From Modestobacter sp. DSM 44400 (GTDB lineage Bacteria > Actinomycetota > Actinomycetes > Mycobacteriales > Geodermatophilaceae): a stretch of 37,496 nt of DNA. The stretch spans positions 1 through 37,496 of the forward strand of contig NZ_FNOZ01000039.1 in NCBI RefSeq assembly GCF_900107175.1, read 5' to 3'. Under the pieces are notes generated by a model, which did no database searches, had not been told where the DNA came from, and was given only the letters and a program-made list of their open reading frames with translations. Numbering within the stretch: the first letter of the stretch is position 1; the number at the start of each line of letters is the position of its first letter. Position numbers and translations under genes: made by a program. Positions 31,883 through 37,496 of the stretch are shown here, one piece after another.

Positions 31883-33247
31883 TCAGCTACGGATGCGCGG
31901 GCTGCCGCCGCTGGGGGCCTCGTCGGGACGCTTGCCCCAGACGTCGGCATCGTTACGCGCCGTGTCACCGGCGCGGCGCATCTTGTCGTAGAACTTGTGG
32001 CCCACGTCGGCCAGCGCAGACGGTTCGGTCTTCTCCCGGGAGAAGGCACTGGGCGAGGCACCCTGGCGGTCCCAGCGCACCTCACGGTTGAGGTTGTCGT
32101 TGCTGAACTTGCGCAGCGGCCGGATGACGCTGCCGACCAGCCGCGACACGGTGGTCGAGGCCAGCGAACCGGGCGGCCGCTTGTAGAAGGGCGTGAACTT
32201 GTCCGGGAAGCCGGGCATGGTGCAGCCGATGCACGCGCCACCGGCATTCATGCACCCCCCGAGACCCTTGATGGCCCCGCGGGAGGTGATGTTGCAGTTG
32301 ACGACCGGCCCCCAGCAGCCGATCTCGACGAGGCACTCCGGGTCGCCGAACTCGTGGGCGAAGGTGCCTTCCTCGTAGTAGGCGCCGCGAACGCACCTGC
32401 GGTGCACGGTCTCGCCGAACAGCCATGCCGGGCGGCCCAGTTCGTCGAACTCCGGCAGCGGGCCGAAACCCTGGAGGAAGTACAGCACCGCCGCCACCGT
32501 CTCGGTGAAGTTGTCACCGATCGGCGGGCACCCGGGAACGTTGACGACCGGCACGCCGAGCACCGACCGGTAGTCCTTGCCGAGGAAGTCCATCAGGCTC
32601 ATCGCGCCGGTGGGATTGCCCGCCGCGGATGGGACGCCGCCCCAGGTGGCGCACGTGCCGATCGCGATCATCGCGGCGGCGTTCGGGGCCAGCCGGGCGA
32701 CCCACTCGGTGGAGCTGACCGGGCGCAGCTCGCCGTCGGCACCCCATGGCTCCTCGCCGGTGGCCGACCAGTAGCCCCCCGATGCATGGGCCACCACCTC
32801 GTCGGCGATCGAGCCCTCGAGGATGACGACATAGGGTGCGTCGAGAGTGCCCTCGATCGCCTCCTCGGCCGGCCGCAGATAGTGCGGTCCGGACTCCATG
32901 TTGAGAACCGGGTGGTGCAGGATCACCCGCGGAAGGCCCGGATGGGCGCCGAGCATCATGCTCTCCACCGACGGGTTGGTCGCCCCCGTCACGGCGACGC
33001 TGCAGCCGTCGCAGCTCATGCCGGCGAACCAGAAGGCGTGCACCTTCTCCAGCGGCCCGAACCGGGTGGCCACCGTCGCCGTCGCCGCCGAGGCGAGCAT
33101 GTCCTCGGTCATCGCGCCGGACGGCATCCCGAACGCCCCGAGGGAGCTGCTGTCGTGGAAACCCGTGATGGGCCCGAGCGCATCGAGCAGCTCCTGCGCG
33201 GGGGTGCGCGCGGCGAGCTGGGGTGAACTGGTCTGCCGATCTGCCAT
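31883..33247 (-). CDS. [NiFe]-hydrogenase small subunit (uptake type, no Tat signal)
   Basis: 454 residues from ATG 33247 with an AGGAG site. The proximal-cluster ligands are C79 and C82 (AGMSCDGCSVAV), C199 (IGTCATWGG) and C240 (NVPGCPP). The other two clusters use H282 or nearby, C285, C305, C311, C318, C332, C339 and C342 (GGCMNAGGACIGCTMPG). There is no twin-arginine signal; the first about 60 residues are a soluble extension. About 100 residues after PGFPDKFTPFYKRPPG form a polar C-terminal extension without a TM helix. Electrons from H2 pass through these clusters to an unknown acceptor. It is the first gene of the catalytic transcript. Confidence 0.95.
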   Translation of the reverse strand: MADRQTSSPQLAARTPAQELLDALGPITGFHDSSSLGAFGMPSGAMTEDMLASAATATVATRFGPLEKVHAFWFAGMSCDGCSVAVTGATNPSVESMMLGAHPGLPRVILHHPVLNMESGPHYLRPAEEAIEGTLDAPYVVILEGSIADEVVAHASGGYWSATGEEPWGADGELRPVSSTEWVARLAPNAAAMIAIGTCATWGGVPSAAGNPTGAMSLMDFLGKDYRSVLGVPVVNVPGCPPIGDNFTETVAAVLYFLQGFGPLPEFDELGRPAWLFGETVHRRCVRGAYYEEGTFAHEFGDPECLVEIGCWGPVVNCNITSRGAIKGLGGCMNAGGACIGCTMPGFPDKFTPFYKRPPGSLASTTVSRLVGSVIRPLRKFSNDNLNREVRWDRQGASPSAFSREKTEPSALADVGHKFYDKMRRAGDTARNDADVWGKRPDEAPSGGSPRIRS

Positions 33248-33274
33248 CTGCTGCTCCTGTGCCGGGCCCAGGGA

Positions 33275-33290
33275 TGTGCAGTGCCTCACA
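33275..33290. promoter_or_regulatory. CRP/GlxR-like operator between hydrogenase and small TM genes
   Basis: The 16-mer TGTGCAGTGCCTCACA matches the TGTGA-N6-TCACA consensus of CRP/GlxR regulators at nine of ten defined positions. It lies 28 bases upstream of the small-subunit ATG and 82 bases upstream of the divergent GTG at 33372. That is close enough to the hydrogenase start for repression or for overlap with its transcription start. Direct sequence observation; binding is inferred. Confidence 0.45.
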
Positions 33291-33371
33291 TCGCGTCGTA
33301 GGTGCAACATACAGATAGCGGGTGTTCGCGTGTAGCGTGCGCGGCCTGGGTGCGGCTCATCTGGAGGCTCC

Positions 33372-33623
33372 GTGAACGGTTGGATCCTGGGCTACGTCAT
33401 CGCGGCGGCCGTGGTCGTCATCGTGGTGGTGGTGGTGCTGATGCTCATCTCCGGCGCTCGGCAGACCGCCGGCAAGGTGGAGGCGATCTTGACCGGCCTG
33501 GACGATGTCCGGGACGGAACGGCCGGCTTGTGGCAGGTCGGCGACACTGCTGCAACCGCACAGCGAATCGTGGACGCCGCGGCTGATGCCCGCACCAGCC
33601 TGACCCCGGGCGGCCGCTCGTGA
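33372..33623 (+). CDS. Small single-TM protein, set B, gene 1
   Basis: 83 residues from GTG 33372, with a GGAGG site just upstream. The N-terminal TM helix is almost pure valine/isoleucine (AAAVVVIVVVVVLMLI), followed by a soluble amphipathic part (ARQTAGKVEAILTGLDDVRD) ending with GGRS. Its stop overlaps the next GTG by 4 bases. It is divergent from the hydrogenase small-subunit gene and shares its promoter region, implying co-regulation. No known family; a membrane anchor or electron-path accessory is possible. Confidence 0.75.
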   Translation: MNGWILGYVIAAAVVVIVVVVVLMLISGARQTAGKVEAILTGLDDVRDGTAGLWQVGDTAATAQRIVDAAADARTSLTPGGRS

Positions 33624-33901
33624 ATGACCAGGGCTACTGGTTCCTCGCCCTCGGGCTGGGTCTCGTCGTGGCCGTCGTCGTCGTGGTGCTGCTGGAGATG
33701 CTGCTGCGGCAGGTGCACCGCATCGAGCGTGGTGCCGGGGGAGTCTGGCGGGCCGGCAAACAGGTCGCCGGCAACACGGCGACCACCTGGCTGCTCGGTG
33801 AGACCTCCGACCGGCTGGACGACCTGATCGAGGAGGCGGGCCGCCACGCCGAGCTGCTGACTCCGCCGCCGGCACCGGCCGCCAGGCATGCAGTCCGATG
33901 A
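33620..33901 (+). CDS. Small single-TM protein, set B, gene 2
   Basis: 93 residues from GTG 33620, with its stop overlapping the next ATG. One TM helix (WFLALGLGLVVAVVVVVLLE) is followed by an amphipathic region with LRQVHRIERGAGGVWRAGKQ and TSDRLDDLIEEAGRHAELL, then a Pro-rich tail. The post-TM helices alternate charge in a way suited to coiled bundles with its neighbours. Function unknown. Confidence 0.75.
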   Translation: MNDQGYWFLALGLGLVVAVVVVVLLEMLLRQVHRIERGAGGVWRAGKQVAGNTATTWLLGETSDRLDDLIEEAGRHAELLTPPPAPAARHAVR

Positions 33902-34197
33902 CGGCCCTGCTGGTCACGCTCACGATCGTGGAGATCGTCCTGGTGCTGGCCGTCCTCGTCTATTACCTGGCGCGTATCGCGGGCTCCCTGCGCCGTACGT
34001 CGACACTGCTGGGCAAGGTGGCATTCGGAGTGCGCGCGATCGAGACCCAGTGCTCGATCATCGGCCCCTCTGTGCTCACCGTCAATGAGCAGCTCGGCGG
34101 GATCGCGGGCGCGCTCGCCGAGCTCACCGACCTGGCCGACGCCGTCGTCGGCCCCACCCCGACAGCCGGCGCCACGTCGACGGCTCGGCAGCGCTGA
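33898..34197 (+). CDS. Small single-TM protein, set B, gene 3
   Basis: 99 residues from ATG 33898. TM helix LTIVEIVLVLAVLVYYLARI, then RRTSTLLGKVAFGVRAIETQ and a helix with LGGIAGALAELTDLADAVV. It is paralogous to the protein at 25612 (same length of helix, GKVxFGVxAI block and ALxEL ending). This links the two small-gene sets and argues for one conserved role in the hydrogenase island, such as a membrane platform. The Cys-rich winged-helix gene starts one base after its stop. Confidence 0.77.
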   Translation: MTALLVTLTIVEIVLVLAVLVYYLARIAGSLRRTSTLLGKVAFGVRAIETQCSIIGPSVLTVNEQLGGIAGALAELTDLADAVVGPTPTAGATSTARQR

Positions 34198-34198
34198 C

Positions 34199-34585
34199 GT
34201 GGACCAATTACATCCACCGAAGTCCGAGGCCCTGCGCGCCCTCTATTGGCGCAGCGAGATCCTGCAGGTCATGTACTGGCTGCGTGGTGAAGGGCTCGGC
34301 GACGTCGTCGACGCCGCACTGCTCGAGCGCTTTCTCGGTGTCGACGCCGCGGTGGGCACCGGTTACCTCGACCGGCTCGTCGAGGAGGGTTATCTCGACC
34401 GCGCCCGAGCCGATTATGTGCTGTCGGAGCAGGGCCTGGCGGAGGGCAGGACCGAGTTCGCCCTCTCCTTCGCCGATCTGACCCGCCCCGCGCACGGCGA
34501 GTGCAGCGCGGACTGCTGGTGCCAGAACTCCGCGGAGGAGGCCATCGCCTGCGCCGCCGAGCGGGACCCGCGGCCCGCCCGGTGA
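34199..34585 (+). CDS. Winged-helix protein with Cys-rich C-terminus
   Basis: 128 residues from GTG 34199. Residues about 8-80 look like a winged helix (ALRALYWRSEILQVMYWLRG; LLERFLGVDAAVGTGYLDRL; VEEGYLDRARADYVLSEQGL). The C-terminus has HGECSADCWCQNS plus a further AC, a C-x3-C-x-C pattern that could hold an Fe-S cluster or zinc. It overlaps the PadR gene by 4 bases. A redox- or metal-sensing regulator of the hydrogenase genes is a reasonable inference; a structural role in maturation is the alternative. Confidence 0.7.
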   Translation: MDQLHPPKSEALRALYWRSEILQVMYWLRGEGLGDVVDAALLERFLGVDAAVGTGYLDRLVEEGYLDRARADYVLSEQGLAEGRTEFALSFADLTRPAHGECSADCWCQNSAEEAIACAAERDPRPAR

Positions 34586-34953
34586 CCGCCCGCCGGGAAG
34601 AGAACGCCGTCGGGCTGCCGCGCAACTATCTGCGCCCGTGCCTGCTACTGCTGCTCGCCGAGGGAACAGCCCACGGCTACGAGCTGCTTGAGCAGATGAG
34701 CACACTGGGCATCGACCGGGTGGATCCCGGCGGGCTGTACCGCTGCCTGCGCGCGATGGACGAGGACGGACTGGTCCGCTCGGCGTGGGAGCCGTCCACG
34801 TCCGGACCGGCCAGGAGAACCTACGAGCTGACCGACGAGGGCCGCCAGTGGCTGCACGTCGCCGCCGGTTCACTGGCGGAGGTGGTCCGTACGCTGGATA
34901 GGTACCACGCCCGCTATGCCGAGATCGCCGAGCGGCACGAGCCCGTCCGGTGA
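34582..34953 (+). CDS. PadR-family transcriptional regulator
   Basis: 123 residues from GTG 34582. The PadR winged helix is seen in LRPCLLLLLAEGTAHGYELL, GIDRVDPGGLYRCLRAMDED and GLVRSAWEPSTSGPARRTYE, where the wing ends in the family's R-x-Y-x-L/LT-x-E-G (YELTDEGRQWL). The C-terminal helix (VVRTLDRYHARYAEIAERHE) should dimerise. It overlaps both neighbours by 4 bases and is co-transcribed with set B and ATPase 4. It probably regulates the divergent hydrogenase promoter; effector unknown. Confidence 0.88.
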   Translation: MTARREENAVGLPRNYLRPCLLLLLAEGTAHGYELLEQMSTLGIDRVDPGGLYRCLRAMDEDGLVRSAWEPSTSGPARRTYELTDEGRQWLHVAAGSLAEVVRTLDRYHARYAEIAERHEPVR

Positions 34954-35726
34954 GGCTGGCCGTGGCCGGCAAGGGTGGCGCCGGCAAGACGACGATCAGC
35001 GCCACGCTCGCCCGACTTGCCGCGCGATCGGGCCGACCGGTGGTGGCCCTCGACGCCGACGCCAACCCCAACCTGTCCACGGCGCTGGGAATGTCTCCCG
35101 ATGTGGCCGCCGGCCTGGGGCCCGTCCCGGCGTCGCTGGTGTCACGCCGCATCGGCGGAGCCGGTCTCAACCAGCCCATCGACGACGTGCTGAACCGTTA
35201 CACCGGGACCGGCCCCGACGGCGTGCGCCTGCTCGGCATGGGTGCACCAGCGCATGCCGACGAGGGGTGCCTGTGCTCCGCGCACGCCGTCGTGTCCGCG
35301 CTGCTGGAGGACCTCGGCGCGCCCGAACGGTTCGTCGTGGTGGATATGGAGGCCTCGCCCGAGCACCTCAGCCGCGGGACCGTCCGGCACGTCGATGCGA
35401 TCTGCCTGGTCGCCGAGCCCTACTACCGCTCGCTGGAGACGGTGCGCCGGATGGCGGCGCTCGTCGCCGAGCTGCCGGTGCCCTGGGTCGCCGTGGTCGC
35501 CAACAAGGTGCGGTCCGCGCAGGACGAGGAGGCGGTCCGCGAGTTCTGCGACCGGCACAGCTTCTCCCTGGCCGGCGTCGTGCCGTGGAACGATGAAGTG
35601 GTTGCGGCCGACCGTGCGCGGGTGCCCGTCGTGGAATGGCCACCGGCCCATTCGGTGGTGGCTGCGCTGACCGACCTTGCCGGCGAGCTCGATCGGAGCG
35701 TGCGGAGCGCCAGCACGGCCGGATGA
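34950..35726 (+). CDS. CooC-type ATPase 4 (GCLC motif)
   Basis: 258 residues from GTG 34950, overlapping the PadR stop. Walker [21 protein letters not shown], then [17 protein letters not shown], the metal pair C107/C109 in [20 protein letters not shown], the [15 protein letters not shown] segment and the [15 protein letters not shown] loop. It is the most complete CooC-like copy with ATPase 3. It closes the hydrogenase island: the next recognisable coding DNA is transposon debris. Probable nickel-loading or assembly ATPase for the hydrogenase; not CO dehydrogenase, since no cooS/cooF is here. Confidence 0.92.
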   Translation: MRLAVAGKGGAGKTTISATLARLAARSGRPVVALDADANPNLSTALGMSPDVAAGLGPVPASLVSRRIGGAGLNQPIDDVLNRYTGTGPDGVRLLGMGAPAHADEGCLCSAHAVVSALLEDLGAPERFVVVDMEASPEHLSRGTVRHVDAICLVAEPYYRSLETVRRMAALVAELPVPWVAVVANKVRSAQDEEAVREFCDRHSFSLAGVVPWNDEVVAADRARVPVVEWPPAHSVVAALTDLAGELDRSVRSASTAG

Positions 35727-35901
35727 CCATGCGCTATCCGGAACGGGCCTCCGGCCGTGCTTCGAGTGCCTCGGCCGGTAAAGATCTGGAACTCGGCGAT
35801 GAATCCGCTGAACGCGGGCAGCCAGAGGGAGGCCGGGCACCAGTGCGGGCCAGACCGCGGAAACACCTCCGGCCAGGCATCCGGCGGGGTAACTGGTCAG
35901 G

Positions 35902-36294
35902 TCACGCGGTAGCGGGCAGCCAAGGATTTCCCTCGGCGAGCATGGTGAGGTCGTCGAAGAAGTGGGACCCGTTTTTCGGGCAGGGGCGAGGTAGGAGCGG
36001 ATCTGGCAGAACGTCTCGGCTCCGGTCAGTGCCCGCAGGCAGCCGGAGACCTTCTGCCGGACCTTGATCATCCTGATCTCGCGCTCAGCGGCGTTGTTGT
36101 CGACGGGAACGGCGAAGTCGGCGGTGAACCGCAAGTGGTCGGCTTGGCGATGCAGCGGGCGACGGGCCAGCGCGTGGTGCTTGTTGGCCAGCTTCCCGAC
36201 CCGGTCGCGGTTCTCGCTGATGCCGATGTTGGCTGCCGAACGCAACAACCGGGTGTGCCGGTCCAGCTCGACCGGGTCCAGGGTGGTGTCTCGT
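35902..36294 (-). pseudogene. IS66-family transposase C-terminal remnant
   Basis: The minus strand reads [40 protein letters not shown], then [20 protein letters not shown] and [20 protein letters not shown], the hallmark IS66 C-terminal block. One base is missing near 35970-35976. After it the proper ending [21 protein letters not shown]-stop is found in the next frame, finishing at 35902. The 5' part of the gene is cut off at about 36294 by the left end of the ISAs1 element. Dead transposase. Confidence 0.85.
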
Positions 36295-37496
36295 CATTGT
36301 CGTGAGTCGGGGCGGTGACCTGCCGTTTTGGGGGCGGGCACGGGTCGTGTGGTGATCTGAGAGTGTCTAGTCCTCGATCATCACGGAGTGACCCGTGCCC
36401 GCATCGCCATCTTCCCTGTCCACGGTCACCGACGCTGTCGGGAGCCTGGTTGAGTCCGGCAGCGACCTCTCATTGGCGGACTCGATCCGACTGATCACCG
36501 TCCTGGGGTCGGTGCCGGACCCACGGAAACCGCGCGGCCGTCGTCACTCTCTGCAGTCGGTGCTGAAGCTGGTGGTCGGTGCGGTGATTGCCGGTAAGAC
36601 CTCGATCGTGGCCATCGCCGGCTGGGCCGCCCGAGCCGACCATCAGCTGGCGCACTGTGGCCCGACGCCGTCGGCGGCCACGTTCACCCGGGTGCTGGCC
36701 GCGGTCTATCCGGTGGCTTTGCAGGGCGCGCTGGACCGGTGGATCGCCGGACGCCGCGAGGTCGAAGACGCAACCGCAGCGCCCGACGGGCAGACAGCTG
36801 CTGATGATCGGCCACCGGGTCCTCGGGAGGTAATCGCGGTCGACGGCAAGGTGCTGCGCGGGGCCCGCACGACCGACGGGCAGGTGAAGCTGGTCGCCGC
36901 CTACGACCAGACCGACGGCGTCGTCCTGGGGCAGGTCGCCGTCGAAGGCGGAGACGAGATCGCCGCCCTACCTGCGGTCTTGGACACCCTGCCCGACCCG
37001 GCCGACGTGCTGGTGACCGCGGACGCGCTGCACTGCCAACGCTCCCATGCGGTCTGGCTGCACGACCGGGGGGAGCGCACTACGCCCTGACCGTGAAGGG
37101 CAACCAGAAGAACCTGCGGGACACCCTCGCCCGCCAGCCCTGGGGACCGGTTCCCGGCCTAGTGAGCCACGAAGTCGGGCACGGCCGCCGCGAGACACGC
37201 TCGATCAAGGTGATAGCCACCGACGGGCAGCCCGACCTGCAAGCACTGTTCCCGCACGCCGCCCAGATCGCCAAGATCGTCCGAAGGCGAACGAAGAAGG
37301 GCGCAAAGAACCCCTCGGTGCAGACGGTCTACATCATCACCTCACTCGACCACCGCCAGGCCACACCCGAGGAGCTCGCCGGCTGGGTCCGCGGACAGTG
37401 GTCCATCGAGAACGGCCTGCACTGGGTCCGGGACAACACCCAGAGCGAGGGCCGGTCCCAGGTCCGGACCCGGCACGCACCCCAGAACCTGGCCAC
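36293..37496 (+). mobile_element. ISAs1-family insertion sequence, right end outside window
   Basis: The left boundary is placed where the IS66 coding frame stops and a new sequence beginning around CATTGTCGTGAGTCGGGGCG appears (36295 onward). The left 100 bases are non-coding and carry the terminal repeat and promoter. The element continues past the window end, so the right repeat and the target duplication cannot be seen. Confidence 0.6.
36395..37496 (+). pseudogene. ISAs1-family transposase, frameshifted (partial)
   Basis: GTG 36395 with a GGAG site opens SIRLITVLGSVPDPRKPRGR and RHSLQSVLKLVVGAVIAGKT, then REVIAVDGKVLRGARTTDGQ and VLVTADALHCQRSHAVWLHD, as in ISAs1 (H repeat-like) transposases with their DDE core. 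At about 37069-37075 a run of six G shifts the frame. Adding one G restores ALTVKGNQKNL and continues to EELAGWVRGQWSIENGLHWV, running off the window. Either a real inactivating deletion or a homopolymer error. Confidence 0.85.

Noticed and set aside
33421-33470. GTGGTGGTGGTGGTG-like run as a tandem repeat
   Set aside because: It simply encodes the poly-valine TM helix of the small membrane protein.
22582-35726. Carbon monoxide dehydrogenase cluster, because of the CooC-like ATPases
   Set aside because: No cooS, cooF or coxL/M/S-type gene is present; the only metalloenzyme catalytic subunits are those of the [NiFe]-hydrogenase.

Overview
The window is about 37.5 kb of high-GC DNA with codon use, GTG starts and 4-base stop/start overlaps typical of an actinobacterium. 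The gene set suggests a soil or desert actinobacterium, possibly of the Geodermatophilaceae; that placement is inference from gene style only. There are no rRNA or tRNA genes that I could recognise.

Layout. 1-601: an IS5-type transposase end abuts a decayed potassium-channel gene. 713-20546: ordinary chromosomal accessory metabolism. This part holds a membrane Ser/Thr kinase, a DinB-fold protein, an acyl-CoA (glutaryl-CoA type) dehydrogenase and a LuxR regulator. It also holds a probable amide-utilisation cluster (MarR regulator, AmiC-like binding protein, APC permease, acetamidase/formamidase) and an AGE-family sugar isomerase divergent from a PfkB sugar kinase. Further along come an XRE-cupin regulator, a CPYC flavoprotein with a methyltransferase, a GH13 glucosidase, a decaying TetR-hemerythrin-SRPBCC operon, an AcuI/YhdH-type reductase and a yeast-type cytosine deaminase. 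20700-21190: fragments of a TOTE-type primase/helicase and of an IS982-type transposase mark a boundary.

22161-35726 is a [NiFe]-hydrogenase island and the most interesting part. It holds the large and small subunits, hypC, an M52 maturation protease, a second, degenerate M52-like protein whose gene overlaps the large-subunit gene, and a NifU-type Fe-S scaffold. It also has a DUF1059 protein, a TPR protein, a BirA-fold protein lacking the catalytic lysine, five tiny single-TM proteins in two sets, a Cys-rich winged-helix protein and a PadR regulator. Four CooC/MinD-type ATPases punctuate it; one has lost the CxC motif and one is interrupted by an amber codon exactly inside that motif. The catalytic subunits lack a Tat signal and a cytochrome b anchor. 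That fits the group of soil uptake hydrogenases (1h/1l-like) thought to scavenge trace H2, but the exact group needs a classifier. hypA, hypB, hypD, hypE and hypF are not in the window.

35902-37496: a broken IS66 transposase interrupted by a frameshifted ISAs1 element. The hydrogenase island is therefore bracketed by mobile-element debris. Several genes across the window carry single-base frameshifts or single stop codons. They could be true pseudogenes or, in part, sequencing errors.
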